From Yponomeuta sedellus (lineage: Eukaryota > Arthropoda > Insecta > Lepidoptera > Yponomeutidae): a stretch of DNA of 64,000 nt. The notes beneath the pieces are model-generated. The model was given only the letters and a program-made list of their open reading frames with translations, was not told the DNA's origin and searched no databases. The stretch lies in the NCBI GenBank assembly GCA_934045075.1, contig OW203721.1, forward strand, positions 19,264,714 through 19,328,713, given 5' to 3'. A program made the position numbers and the translations under genes. Positions 9,840-22,000 of this stretch are shown in pieces (position 1 is the first letter of the stretch; the number at the start of each line of letters is the position of its first letter).

Positions 9840-12119
9840 GCGAACGAGATTTCAAGAATGTTTCAAGACAAGCGCGCGCGAATCATTCCATGATGTTTTT
9901 TTATGAATGAAGTCTTTGAACAACCGTATCTGCACGACATCGCTGGACAAGAACGAATCAACAATTCGTGCAACCAACCTTAAAACCTTTCGCACAACGG
10001 CCTTAGTAAATGTATGGCACCGTCGATCGATACCATTATCGTCTATATTTCCCACCGTTCTATGTGATTTATTTGGTAGATATATATTTATTATTAATGT
10101 TTCGTTCTTTTTAGTGTTCGGTACACGATGGGAACGCTATTGCTGTGACTACCACGACTATATGTTTGGCCTACGAAGGGCGTCTCTCAAACCCTTCTTA
10201 CTAAGAACCCTTCTTTTCTTCTTCGACTACTTAGATTATTTTTGCACTAAATTATTTTTGTTATTTTGTCGGATTGTACAAAAAATAGGTAAAAGATTTT
10301 AGTTCATGAATAGTGTTTTGAACAGTTATTTTTAACTTTGTCGTAAAACCGGTAGCGATACGAACTTGTTGTGATTATGTTGCTGGCTTTATTACAAAAA
10401 TACTAAAAAGTGGCCAAAAGTTAGTCAGACTAACGATAAAGAAAAATTGAAAAAGGAGAATCAAAGAAAAACCTTCATATTGAGCAGCGGTTGCTTAGAC
10501 TTATTATTATAATGTAATGCGGAACACAATAAAATATGTTCCTGGTCCCAAACTAGGACACAGTGGCCTGCTAAAGTAACTACCTAACAAGGCAAAGACA
10601 ACACAACGTTATCTTTACAAATCTTTTGTTGAGACGTGAGCTTTGCCAAGTGCATGAATGAAGTCAGCGGAGTTAAAGCAAGAGAGATTGCGCTTTAGGG
10701 GATGAAACCCCTCCCCCAACCACCCTGCGCGCCGCTACGCTTAAAGTATCTCCTACTCGCACACTAAAGATCACGTCTTGCCAAAATACCTATGTCTCCG
10801 CGGATTTTAGTGTCATTTACACTGTTTTTAAGGCCGATTTTTTGTTATAGAGTTATCATGATCCGAACCACCTCTGTCGTGACAAAATTAATGGGACTGA
10901 CTTATTAATTCCAATAGTTTAATCAATGACTTGATCTGGTATCCATAAAAATCAGCCAAATGCGCGGTTGGCACAATTAGTAAACAGCCCAGAATATCTC
11001 TCTGAGAGAAGGCTAGCCTGTGCCGTACGATGAAAAGTATTGTTTAGTTGTAAATAACATCCATTGTCATATCATTTTGTTTTGGTCTAATGTATTTAAA
11101 AATTCAACGCGTAGTTAAGTAGTTACGTTCAACCCCACCGGGCGGGCCCGTCGAGGGAAAACATTCGCAGAGCAAGTTTCCGTGATTGCAACAAATCTCG
11201 CAGGCTTTATTATATAGCATAGCAAACTACCTCGCTTAGCAACAAGTCTACTCAAGGACCCTTCGAGGTCCACAGCGGCACAAGCCAGGATAAAGGACCT
11301 TGCTTATATATCGCTGGTCTATTTTCATTAGATACAGCACTCGACACACAATAGGTTCTTCGACGATGTACTGAGCTGTGCATCTTGATAATAAGGAACA
11401 ATTAAAAGCAAGCGTACTCCATTCTGGCTATAGTTCAAACCCCTATGAAGGCAAATTTATGATATTAGTAGTCGACTTATTTAGTGCAAGTAGACAGGAT
11501 CATTCACTAGACCCTGTCTTTATTACCTCTTACACTTACATGAAAAGAATCATTTTCAAGGAATGTCACCTAAGATTAAAAAAACACTGTCAAAAATGGT
11601 GTCTCCCAGGTTTACCCTCCGATACCACCTGCAGCTTTCCAATTTAAGCCTTGGTTCTTGAAGCAACGATAACTATTTAGTTTACGAGTTATATGTGGAA
11701 CCGAGTAGGTACGTGTATAAAGTTTATGGTTCAAGAGTAGAGCACTCGATGGGTGCACTGAATAAGGCTCTTCCAAAATTATGTAACTGAAAATGGTGAC
11801 TTTTGTTTTTGAAAACCAAAAAACTTCGTTTGTTAAATTCCTCTAGGTACCACAAAAGCGATCATTGATTTTGTAAAGGATCACAACATCGCGTGCTTTA
11901 ATTTGATTTTTTGGATCCTTATTTTCTGTGAGGGCGGCATTCTTCGAGACCCAACTAACATTTCTATTCTTCAAGGTAATGCTTAGGGTAGGGCGCCTAT
12001 TCTTGTTTACCACTTACTGAGATACTATATTGTATGTATGTAGATATACGTAGGTATAGAAATATATAGTATGTTAGGAGTGATTCTCGTTGCGCAAAAC
12101 GAGGCATAACCAATGTAAG
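9840..12119. other. No gene recognised
   Basis: The open frames here (the longest is about 130 codons at 9907-10302) lack recognisable motifs and splice partners. 10650-10740 has a short GC-richer patch (ccctcccccaaccaccctgcgcgcc). No repeat family of this window was recognised in it. Confidence 0.4.
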
Positions 12120-12740
12120 GTTCAGTCCACTGCAGGTGTCGTCGGAGCGTGCGAGAAGTGCGCGTGGCGCGGCGGTGCTGGTTACGTACCTTGCGGTCAC
12201 CTCTGTTAGGTAATGCGCGGGGCGCGGGGCGCGCGGAGGGCGAGCCGCGGCTCCAACACCGGCCGCGCGGGCTCTGCTTCATGCACCAGAACCTCCGACT
12301 AGCTGCAGATCATCGCCAGCCCCACACGTTGCGAGCCCAATCGATTCCACGGATTCACGGCGGACTTCACTCATGGAGGTGCGCGGCTGGTGGGGCGCGC
12401 GCGCGGGCTGGGCCGTCCGTGTACTCGGCGAGCGCGGCCGCGGCACTCGCGCCTTTAATCCCAGTCAGTCGCGCGGTCGATGCGCTCAAGAACACCACCC
12501 GCGCACAACTAGCGCACGCCTTGCTCCGCCGTCGACGCCCTTGCTGCGCCACGCCGCGGCGCGCACGGTCGATACGCGGGGGCTTGCGCTGCGGACGGGG
12601 ACGGCGCCCGCCCGCGCGCTCCACACCCCACAAACATACAACTTCTCTTTATTCATATGATGACGTTCGGAATCGACGTCATAATGGAAATTGAGCGAGC
12701 CTCTGCGGACGGACGCCCGCCGCGCCGCGTCGCCGACATG
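12120..12740. promoter_or_regulatory. GC-rich CpG-dense island, possible promoter/first exon
   Basis: The base composition jumps sharply: many CG dinucleotides, runs such as gcgcggggcgcggggcgcgcgg, in a surrounding 60% A+T. Near its right edge lie TGACGTTC (12661) and CGACGTCA (12674), close to cAMP-response-element motifs. A minus-strand ATG at 12282 with a strong donor (AAG|GTACGT) at 12190 would make a first coding exon. Such islands in insect genomes often mark 5' ends of regulatory genes. No transcript evidence is available, so the call is tentative. Confidence 0.4.
12190..12282 (-). CDS. Possible first coding exon of a minus-strand gene
   Basis: An ATG at 12282 opens 31 codons of an Arg/Pro-rich peptide (starting MKQSPRGRC) that end at a consensus donor AAG|GTACGT in phase 0. 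A gene read on the minus strand would continue towards the left edge, but I found no matching downstream exon in 1-12189. The peptide has no family signature, and GC-rich DNA gives open frames on all strands. This is a weak candidate supported only by the donor and the island context. Confidence 0.18.
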
Positions 12741-13910
12741 ACACCATTAAAATCCTTCAATTTAAATTAATGATACACTAACAATGTCCTCAATAAAATC
12801 AAGAAAATATGTACATCCGTTTCCATCATGGTCATTTGAGTGTTGAAACGGATAGCGAGAGGAGGCATGCGTGTAATGGCGGATTTCTCATGAAACCTGA
12901 AAAGTCAATTTGGTAGAGTGTAATTTGAATTACATAGGCAGAGTTTGATATTGCAAGTAGACTATTGGAAAACGTAATAAAATGCAACGTGCAATCAAGA
13001 CATCACCGGTTCGGTGACTAGCCGCCTTGCCGGTCGCCCGCTGAGCAATATTGCATAATTGATAGTTTGCTTGAGTTAATTAGTATCGCTTCGCGAAACT
13101 CTAACTCCCCGACAACCAGCCGGTAGAGCTCTCCGCATCATATTAAAGGTTTGTTTGATAGCTAGCGAGAATAGATCAAAGTTTTAATTACCTAGTTGGA
13201 CAACTTATATCTTAACCATTAGGGGAATTGTTCATGAAAACAAAAACCAAGCATATAGGAGTTTTATTAGCACTTCTTAATATGGTGACCAAGAGTCTAT
13301 AGGTACCTTCACCAAAAAACGAAGTGTCCTACATTGAATTTCCTTAATTTTAATTAGGTACAGGAAAGATCTCTCAGTTTATCTAGCCATTAAAGCCTTC
13401 TGAGATTGCTATTAATTGAAGTGATTTAATTTTTTAGTTTAGTTTAGAAAGTAACTAATCCAGATCTGACTGAAATCCAAGTATCCCGAGCTGTCACTCT
13501 GCCTCAAGAGGGTTTAACTATGGCATCATTGTGTAGAAACTAGAGATGGGATTTCTACTCAGTACTTATCCCCTGAGAATAAATACTCAATGTATGTTGT
13601 GCAGCAAAGAACATTAGAGAACATCTAATCGAATCAATAATAGTACTTAAATACATAAAAGGCCGCTTCAAGGTGTTTCACAACATAGAAATTAGCGAAA
13701 ATTTAACGGCGGTTCTTTATTTTTAGGTATTTACACATTGAGTGTCTGTGATAAGAACTAATAACAAAAATGCTTATGTTAATTTGGTTTTAGTTTTCGT
13801 AAAGGATGGCTTTAATATTTAGTGGCCTATTATAATCAAAACCCTAAGAAAAAGTTTTACTACATACACTTTAAACTCTTATTCCGTTTGATCAGTCTAT
13901 CTTTATAAAT
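12741..13910. other. No gene recognised
   Basis: A+T-rich DNA without convincing coding sequence. A short GC-richer block at 12985-13145 (caccggttcggtgac ... gacaaccagccggtagagc) might be a repeat fragment but has no second copy in the window. Confidence 0.4.
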
Positions 13911-14265
13911 CGCTCGTAGCCCCGGCTGAATGAGTGATCTTAAAACGATCACGAAAGTGAAGCAACATGGGGTGCGTCAGTGCATGGACTGGTGACCGTC
14001 TACGATTAACGTTAGTGGCATTTTTCCGAGCGGTTCCGTGCTTCGCAAGGCACGTTAAGCAGTTGGTGCCGGCTGTCGTTGATAGATGGCAGTCGTTATG
14101 CCAAGTCAGAGGCCTTAGGGCGGCTTGAAAACTTCTGACAGTAAGATCAGCCACTCGTCTTGCAAGCCTCCACCAATCCGGACTTGGCCCCCGTAGTGGA
14201 GTAGGTATACCTTCCTCAGGGAAGAGGCCCGTGCCCCTCGGTGGGGGCATAATGGGTTGATGATG
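13911..14265 (+). repeat. Dispersed SINE-like repeat A, degenerate copy
   Basis: The order of blocks is that of the best copies at 18541-18922 and 44842-45205: cgctcgt-gcc..., 'gcatttttccgagcg-ttccgtgcttcgcaaggcacgttaagc', 'ggtgccggctgtc', 'cagaggcctta-gggcgg', 'cctccaccaa-ccgga', 'ggagta-gg'. Many substitutions mark it as old. Any open frame across it is spurious. Confidence 0.75.
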
Positions 14266-15108
14266 ATGATCTTTATGGCGCATAAAGTTTCCCCAACGCC
14301 GTCTTACATTTTATTAGCCGTTGTTACAGTTCCTCCGACCATTCGCCATCTTCCACTACCTATTTCCCAAAATTGAGGATATATAATCATAGTATAGTGT
14401 GGTCTTTAGTAGGGGATCGTCCATTAATCAAGCCCCTGGCAACGCAACGTGAGTTGGTTTTGGACTAACCCCTTAACTAAGCATTAAGACAGCCATTGTA
14501 CTGTATCTTTGTAATTCTTTTATTTATGTTTGTTTTTTCCCGGTGTACAATAAAGAATATTCTAATCCTATCTTAACCGCCGCCCCTGCCCCCGATCTCA
14601 GAATGACGAGTATAAATACCTGTATCTATGTTATTTATACATCTAATTTGATTCTGAAGGCACCGTAAAAAATATGTACAGTCCAGACAGACGATAAAGT
14701 TGCAGGTTAATATTGACAGACATAAAAATAGGAATAAAAAGGTAGATACACCTACATAACCATTTTAAAAAATAATACTTACCTACTCGGCGTGATATGG
14801 GACTGCACACGCCTCGCTTGTACCATATCAATAACATTTAAATTTGGAGTAAAACGTTTTGTTTAGGTTTTTAAATTATTATTGGCCACTATTAAAATCA
14901 TCCTTTATAAAAACTAAAGTCAAAACAACATCACCGTTTTTATTAGTAGTTCTCATCATGGTGGCCAAGCTCAGATTAAAATCTGAGTGGCCAAGAGTCT
15001 ATGTGATCCTGAACTGGAAACAATGATAGCATTTGACGTCATTAAATTTTCTTAACTTTTTAATTTCTGAAAAACCACTTTAAGTGGCCTTTTATTACAC
15101 AGCATACC
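14266..15108. other. No gene; one retroposon 3' end
   Basis: About 14475-14575 matches the E-family 3' end at 2995-3093 ('gtacaataaagaatattctaatcctatct'). The rest is unremarkable A+T-rich DNA without supported coding sequence. Confidence 0.45.
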
Positions 15109-15110
15109 TA

Positions 15111-15335
15111 CAGTCTATTTATTCTTACTTGTCCAATTTAGTATGCCTAAACTAGACATTGTCTCGCAAATTCATGAACTATCATGAACTATGTTTATGA
15201 AATTGGCAGCGTGTTATCTAAAAGAGTCTTCCAAGTTACTTCATTTATGGAAATATGGCAGTTTTGGACTAAAAAGTTACAGTTTACGGGTAGAATCTTG
15301 TTTACTAAATTAGACAAGTAAGAATAAATAGACTG
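15111..15335. mobile_element. MITE G, copy 1 (TA target)
   Basis: The element starts CAGTCTATTTATTCTTACTTGTCCAA and ends with its inverted form, about 27-30 bp of terminal repeat. It is flanked by TA on both sides. A second copy lies at 62650-62899 with the same ends and the inner text 'aaattggcagcg' and 'ttacttcatttatgg'. TA duplication and size point to a Tc1/mariner-dependent miniature element. Confidence 0.85.
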
Positions 15336-15489
15336 TACATTGACTATTTACTCTCAGGAAGATTAGTACCTACTGAGAAGAAATACCATGTCTAGTTTCC
15401 AGATATCTTCTTATTCGAGTATGGGTGATCAAACCGCCAAAGTTTTTTCACATAATTCCATGCAGATATCTCGCCACTTCTATCGCACG

Positions 15490-16235
15490 GTGGTTAGCCC
15501 TCGTAAGGTAGTCCCGGGTACAAGTCAATGGGTACTGAGGACATTGCATCACATGTAACGTGGTGTGTTTCCCCGCAGGCGCAGCTGAAGTTGGCGTCGG
15601 GTGATAGACATTTCTGCTCGCCGAATTGTGCTATCCATAATCTGGAACGGGCCTCACGTTCATTACCCGGGTCTTCCACAGGACTAGTGGTGAAGCTTTT
15701 CCGAGACTTAGATTGGCTTGGCATGGCAGTATCCATATAGAGAGGGTATCGGTCATCATTAAGCTGCTTGTATCGCTCGACAACAGCCGCTATCTCACTT
15801 AGTACGGGTCTTGTTGCGATTCCGGCGTGTTTGTACAGTTTAGCGAGCTGGTATAGTCGGTATTAGGCAACCAGTTACGAGTCGACATGTTTTCTTGACA
15901 ACCACGACCACCGGATGCGCATGCGCCGAGTTTTTCTACACTGTACTCGCATACTCTGCCGCTGATACGAATAGGGCAAGAGCCATGTGCGGAGGGTGTG
16001 GAGATTTGCACCAGACAGACTGCCGGTCAGTCGCCGCAGGAGGTTTTTTCGATAAGACACTTTTTGCTTTGTGTTGGCACAGAGTTGCTTAAAAGAGAGG
16101 GTCCTATCTATAGTCACGCCAAGGTATTTTTGTGTGGACGTAAGTTTTTGGAGTGCTCCCTCCCAAGTGACATTGAGTTCTCTGGACGCTTCCGTTTCTT
16201 AGATGGAATCCAAAAACTTAGTTAGACGGGGTTCC
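15490..16235 (-). pseudogene. Decayed Jockey-like reverse transcriptase, C-terminal part
   Basis: Read on the minus strand, segments in different frames give the usual order of the C-terminal part of Jockey-clade ORF2. GVTIDRTLSF-like text (16110-16130) comes first, then a KQKVSYRKNLLRRLTG stretch, then ...YACPVWG-type and HAHQVDV-like remnants near 15900, and a SRLWIAQFGEQ stretch near 15640. At least two frameshifts and several stops separate them, so no protein is made. The catalytic core is absent. It is an old 5'-truncated insertion. Confidence 0.7.
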
Positions 16236-16477
16236 TTACATGATATCGAAAGCTGTTACAATTAACGCAGCGACAGCGAAAACGGTGCGCCGAACGTTCG
16301 CCAAAGCGATATGGTACGCCACATCGAACGTCGCGACAGCAAATGTCTCGATGTCGGACCATTACTCCATCGAATGGTTAAGAAAATTAATGTCTTTATA
16401 TCTAAACGTCGTGGTTTATTAATCATGACGTCGAAAACTTAATATTTTTTTAATGATACATTGTTTATATATTTCTA

Positions 16478-16705
16478 GCTGTGCCCCGCGGTGTTACCCG
16501 CGATCGATTATCGATTTTCCCAAGGGAATAAGATATTTTCCCGCAGTAAAACGTGGCATATGTGTTAATCTAGGGCGTCAGCTAACTCCATACCAAATTT
16601 TATTAAAATCTCTCCAGCCGTTTAGCCGTGAAGAAGAAACAAACATACGCACTCACAAACTTTCGCATTTATAATATTAGTGTGATGTGATGTGATGATG
16701 TGATA
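16478..16705 (+). repeat. Dispersed repeat H (CTAGCTGTGCCCCGCGG type)
   Basis: It begins 'ctagctgtgccccgcggtgttacccgcg' and ends 'cacaaactttcgcatttataatattagtg' followed by GTGAT repeats. Parts recur at 49748-49930 ('ctagctgacccagcaaacttcgta') and 51030-51300 ('cacaaactttcacatttataatattagta'). This ending is very common in lepidopteran genomes. Related text with 'gtgaagccgtttcgg' lies at 32570, 34640 and 56205. Confidence 0.6.
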
Positions 16706-16994
16706 ACGGCGCCAGCGGCGTCCTATAAATACTGGACTATTCTATATAGTGACCATCGATGTCGCGAAAGTCAAAATTAGCTCCACGCCAGTCAGATTTC
16801 GTAAGAGAATCCAAAATAAATGTTAATTAAAACACATTGGTCAAAATACGTATTTCTGAATAATAAACCAGCTAAACGGTTGTTCAGTTACCTATATCAC
16901 GTTTTAATATCTATTTACTTGTATTTTGGAATCTTTTTAACAATTTACGTTATACAGAGAATAGTGTAATGAGGTTCGAAATTTCACTGATGCC

Positions 16995-17150
16995 GGTGAG
17001 TCGCCCATTAGCTCAGTTGGAAAGAGCGCTGGCACGGATAGCCAGAGGTCGCGGGTTTGAGTCCCGGCATGGGTGGAATTTTTAGCCTCTAAATAGGTTT
17101 TTTAAAATTGTCCTTAGCACGGGTTAGTGCATTAAAAATAAAAATAGTAT
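16995..17150 (+). repeat. tRNA-derived SINE 1, copy 1
   Basis: The head folds like a tRNA: D-arm 'tagctcagttggaaagagc', a 5-bp anticodon stem ctggc/gccag, and T-arm 'cgggtttgagtcccgg', with near-paired acceptor ends. The loop lacks T33, and the head runs on into a shared tail ('tttttagcctctaaataggttttt ... cttagcacgggttagtgcattaaaaat'). The same head and tail recur at 55258-55400, and the tail alone inverted at 30190-30245. So this is a polymerase III-derived SINE, not a working tRNA gene. Confidence 0.85.
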
Positions 17151-18215
17151 AATTGGTAACAAACACAAACTCTTTTTTTTTGTGAATGATGTAATGGTGG
17201 CTGTACTTTAGTCGTATCTACCGAAGAACCGTTAAGTCATTAGGTCTTGAGTGGAGACCAAAAACTGTCAAACACAGCACATCTGCCGGTCCTGATGAAC
17301 CGCCATAGTTTTTGTCGTTGAATGTACCTATTGCCTCTCTCTGCCTTTATCTCTCAAATTCAAGGGATGTAACGCTGAACATTTTGCGCGTTTTATAAAT
17401 TTTAAGCCCAATCTATAAACAAGAAGGTCAAGAGTAGAGTGGATGGACAATCCTTGGTCAATTTCTAAGTAGTGTCTCATTGCTAAGGTGATTGACTGCA
17501 TTGTCATAGACTACATAAAGATACTACGTATAAAGATACCCTGTATCGAGGAGGGTTAGGCGCAAAGCAGGGTCTGCCACTTTCCAAGATCCCATTTGCT
17601 TCATCACATTCGCGTTCGGTTGGGTTGTTCGGTTTCCGATACTTTTATCTTGCCCTTTCCTAATACACCCCCAATATTTAGTCGAAGTATGTCCACCTGG
17701 GTGTACGTGGGTCCTTTACCGGCCATTTCATTCCACCCACATTTACTCAATATATATCCAACCAAACCCTCCACGCCACGGATTTCTCATTAAACAGTGT
17801 AGTACTCAAATCTACTGCTGTTTAATTCTTTCATAACGCAGCAGCAGTTAGATAACGGTGTTCAAGTAAACGCTGTGTATGCCGATAATAGCAAGCATTT
17901 CCATGTCCTTCCGACAGGAGAGAAGACGTATTTCCTCATCACACGTTGAAAAGAAATCCCATGCACTAGAGTTATACTCAACGGCTATAAATCTAACTAG
18001 ATTAATATGCTGAACTCTTGCGTAGGGTATGTTTTTATTTGTTTGTTTTTAGTTCAAAACTTTTTACATTTACGATTTTTAAATTAATATTATTTTTTAA
18101 GTATAACGTAGTAACATTATTTGCAGTGCCTTTGCACGGCTCATGTTATGGATCTACCTCGTCGGCAGATATAGCTTATTTTTTTTATTATTTGTAATAT
18201 TGCGACAAGTTTTTT
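17151..18215. other. No gene recognised
   Basis: No supported coding sequence, tRNA or repeat family was recognised. The open frame at 17596-17793 has no motif and no splice context. Confidence 0.4.
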
Positions 18216-18390
18216 TGAACTGCGATCCCCAACCCGCATTCCCAGCGTGGGGATTATGGGCATTACCCCCAATGATAGCACAACGTGGCGCTCTTTAGGG
18301 GAGGGCTATGTCCAGCCACTGCTGGACAAAAAACTTCGTCGTCGTCGTCAGGCTATACTAGTCCACTGACTAGTATAGCCTGGCGACGGG
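18216..18390. repeat. Repeat B, copy 2, meeting an inverted fragment
   Basis: 'cgatccccaacccgcatt ... ggcattacccccaatgatagc ... gctatgtccagc' gives the plus-oriented copy. From 18349 to 18382 the text 'caggctatactagtc' is followed after four bases by its exact inverse, a 15-bp hairpin. This is the join of two oppositely oriented ends of the family. Confidence 0.65.
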
Positions 18391-18540
18391 GTCGAAGTTT
18401 TTTTTAAATCTAATCTTATTTTATTTTATTCATTTGGTGTGTAAATCTAATCTTGTGATTGTTGTTCTTTACATTATAAATTAGTTAATACTATGGTATA
18501 CTCGTAAATGTATTAACTAATTTAACTATGGTATAAAGAA

Positions 18541-18922
18541 GCGCTCGTGGCCTAGGGAAGCGCTCGTGGCCTAGGCGAACCGAGTAATTGGAATTAATCA
18601 CTTGGTTAAGCAACAACAGGCGTGGTCTGGTACGGGATGGGAGAGCGTCCCGTGACTACCGCTAGTGGCATTTTTCCGAGCGCTTCCGTGCTTCGCAAGG
18701 CACGTTAAGCCGTTGGTGCCGGCTGTCATATAATGGCAGTCGTTAAGCCATGTCAGAGGCCTTATGGGCGGCTTGATAACTTATGACAGTAAGGCCCGCC
18801 ACTGTCTTACAATCCTCCACCAACCCGGACATGGCCGCCGTAGTGGAGTATGGCCTAACCTTTCTGCGATGCAGGAAGAGACACGTGCCCCAGCAGTGGG
18901 GACATACAAGGGTTGATAACGA
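18541..18922 (+). repeat. Dispersed SINE-like repeat A, full-length copy
   Basis: This is the best-preserved copy with that at 44842-45205. The head 'gaagcgctcgtggcctagg' is itself duplicated (18538-18574). The body carries 'ccgtgactaccgctagtggca', 'cgcttccgtgcttcgcaaggcacgttaagccg', 'cggctgtcat', 'ggccttatgggcggcttgat', 'aatcctccaccaacccgga' and 'ctgcgatgcaggaagag'. About ten copies or fragments of both orientations lie in this window, most of them inside introns of the PLXDC-like gene. Confidence 0.8.
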
Positions 18923-19009
18923 ATGGTATAAATCGATAAATCCATTGGCGGCGCTAGTTAGCATCCTCAAGCGTCATTCTAAAGTCGCGTTTTTCGTTTG
19001 TCCCTTGGG

Positions 19010-19079
19010 GACAAAAGTCCCACGTCTGCGCAGGCCTTATGATATGTCATAAGGCCTGCGCAGACGAGGGACTTTTGTC
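19010..19079. repeat. 33-bp inverted repeat with 4-base loop
   Basis: The left arm at 19010-19042 and the right arm at 19047-19079 are inverse copies with a single A/A mismatch, separated by TATG. Folded RNA or DNA would form a very stable hairpin. It lies directly after a repeat A and a repeat C fragment. It may be a fold-back element end or an arrested inverted duplication. Confidence 0.85.
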
Positions 19080-22000
19080 TCACTCATAAAACATAACAAA
19101 TAATTGAATAGGTACCCTAAAATTATATATTTGGAATAGTTCCAAACTTACCAACTTTATAACTTGAATTATAAAATTAGGATTCTTAAATATATAACAG
19201 TCCTTGAATTATACGGCAGTACTTGGCCTTGTGAGGGTGTGCCACAGCAGCCCAAAAGGCCTTATAGATTTGACCAATTGAATGACTATGTGATCGTATC
19301 AAGGACGGCTATCTTAATTGCAATTTGTTCGGTTTTTTTTTATTTATTCTTTATGTACATTTGCTACGCACATGGTACTTGTTTTTATTTGATAAATTAT
19401 TATACACATACGTATTATCGACATTATGTAAATTGCGACACATCCAGCCCCGCACTGGGACACTCGTAATATATTCTCATAGGCACTGACTGAAAACCAG
19501 CGCTGAGGGCTCAGCCCTCCTATTACGTAGCATTCCACTCTATCGAGTGAAGCATTTAGACAACTCCAAATTGTCAAAAAATCAACGTCACGCAACTCAG
19601 TGGATACTTACGTAATAATGCCCCAGGGCTCACACCCTCTACAAAATGCTGAGTCAGCTGCATTTTGCAGCAACGGAAACACACCGCGACAAAACTGCTT
19701 AAATTGTGTTTACTACCTTACCTTTTGATATTCCCCGTTAAGTTTGTCTCATATTTGTTACTTTTTTGTTAGGTGTTTCGTTTGTGTGACTGTTGATGCA
19801 ATATTTCTCTTTCTTTTATAGGTATCCAGTCAATTTAATGGTACGGTAAAATTAAATTATGGTAAAATCTATTTTGTTTTTTATACACAGTAGGTACAGG
19901 TCTACCTAACTAAAGCGAAGGAGGTTTGTCAGTCGTACGTAGTGGCAAACTCTAGTTTATCTCATTGGCTGATTTGGCTCCCTGTGACGTAGCGGTCGCC
20001 GGTCGCCGCGTAACCGTGTGGGAGTCATGGAAATACACGTGATGTAAATAGCGCTTCGCAAAAATGTTGGATTGTAAATGTCTCTTGGTTGTTACGATGA
20101 CACAAATGTTAATTGTTCTGTGCACAAATGTCAAGTTGGATGACGTCGCGCATTCGTTCATTTTTATTGTTCCGTTCTGAGATCAAGACAAAATCTTTGT
20201 TTAATTGTTCTGTGACAAAAACCACAGATTCTACTCTGTGGGCAGAATAGAATCAGTGTTGCAAGTCTTACGGATGATTTCCGATTTCCCTTCAGATTTG
20301 GTAAATAAGCCCTAATAGCATAAAACCTTGGACATCACATTGGTTTCTGCATATACGTAATGAGATGATTTATACAGCATCCAGTGATATGGGCGAAAAG
20401 ACCACTCGGATGCTGCAGTGCCTGGGGCATGGTTTTTGGATGGTGTAGACTTGCCCAGCACCTAGGTATACCATCCTGACAGCTTAGTCCGCCTAGCCCA
20501 CAGGAAAAACTAGTGACTACGTGCTGAACCAACCAAGCCACGGGTTTCCTCACGATGTTTTCTTTCACTGTCAGCGTGAATGAACATAAGAGTCACACCA
20601 TTATGCTGTCGCCCGTTCGGTGAGCGCAGAATGGTGCGATTCGCGAGTGAAAACAGAGCTCATGGTGCCGGGTACAGTGGTGGAAAACGAGTGATAATAG
20701 AACGGCTAAAGGATATTTTGACGGCTCCTTTAGCCGATTTTTTATAAAGTAGATGCACTAATGACAGCTACAAAATTATTATTCTGAATTTTCCAATTAC
20801 TAAATTATAAATATGGATAATCGGGTCTCGATGATATTTTGTTTTCGAATCTGGAAATTGCAAAAGACCCTTGTTAAGCGTATTTTAAAGAATAGTTGCA
20901 TTAACCCTTAGTGGGACGGTAAAGTCAAATGTTTCAAAATGGTAATTTTTAGAATGTCTGTTAAATATTTGTATCAAATGGGTTTAGGGGCTAATTACCT
21001 ACTTTTTGGAGTTTGCCCTTGCTTTTTATGAATGACAACGCTTTAAGAGAACTTTGTTTACAGTCAGTTATGGAGGTTATTGTTCTATACCTATAGATAA
21101 GATCATAAACCAATAGTTACATTGGTGGTAGAACCGCTAGGTACAAAGGTTGTCTTGAAGAGATCACTTTTAGTGATAAGGCCGCCATCTGTGCTCTTAG
21201 GATAAGAAATATCTGTGTTATTTCCATTTTTATGTACGATAACGTGTTCTCTATCTATATACATTCTTAGTTCAGTTTTAGCTTAGAAAATAAACATGAG
21301 TTACCCTATTAAAATACAATTTGTTTTATTTGACGCGGAACGTCTATCAGTTCGTTCACAGAACATAAAAAAAGAGTAGAAGTAGTAACATGACTCATTA
21401 GATTGAAAACCAGTGTGACCAAACTCACACTTAAAAACCAAACGCACACTATGAATGCCAAACTGCCATTGGTAAATAAAGAGAACGCCAAAAAGGTGTA
21501 TACCATAAAAGTTAGAGTTAAATATAAACCTTTTAGTTATGTAAACAAGGATCAAAATCAATGGACAACAATGAAATTAAGTTTGACAATAACTCTTTCT
21601 TTTGTAGTACCACTACTTTACACTAGATGGAACTACCACCGCGTCTGATCTTCAAAAAGTTTTATGTGATAGGCCATAAAGTCGAAAATTTAAAAACAAG
21701 TTTACGATATGTTGCTACTCAGCCGAATTGGTTTCCTTGTTTATGCCATTACCAATTTAATTTAAAAATACAATGAAATACTACTTACCGATGAACTTTT
21801 TCGGCATGATTGGTAAATTTTAGTCCCCAACTTTTATTTTCACATTCTAACACAGCACATGAAGGCACTTTAGTAGAGTTTTTACGATTATTTTCTTTAC
21901 TAGAAACAAACGACAATTGAGGCAAGAAGAACTGTTAGAGACTACGCATAGGCAATACATTGCTAATACGAGGCACGCGGGCACCGCCCACTTACAACTT

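Noticed and set aside
9907..10302. 131-codon plus-strand frame with hydrophobic C-terminal part
   Set aside because: Phe/Leu-rich stretches follow from T-rich DNA; no conserved motif, and the start lies just behind a transposon's 3' end.
12149..12694. 181-codon open frame through the GC-rich island on the plus strand
   Set aside because: Composition is what GC-rich DNA gives in any frame (Arg/Ala/Pro), overlapping frames are open on both strands, and no motif or consistent splice site supports it.
13903..14283. 126-codon minus-strand frame
   Set aside because: It lies wholly within a copy of dispersed repeat A; the other repeat A copies give similar accidental frames (for example 18743-19052, 45029-45262).
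16998..17073. Apparent tRNA gene
   Set aside because: The cloverleaf is good but the anticodon loop lacks T33, and head plus tail are repeated at 55258 with the tail again at 30190, so it is a SINE.
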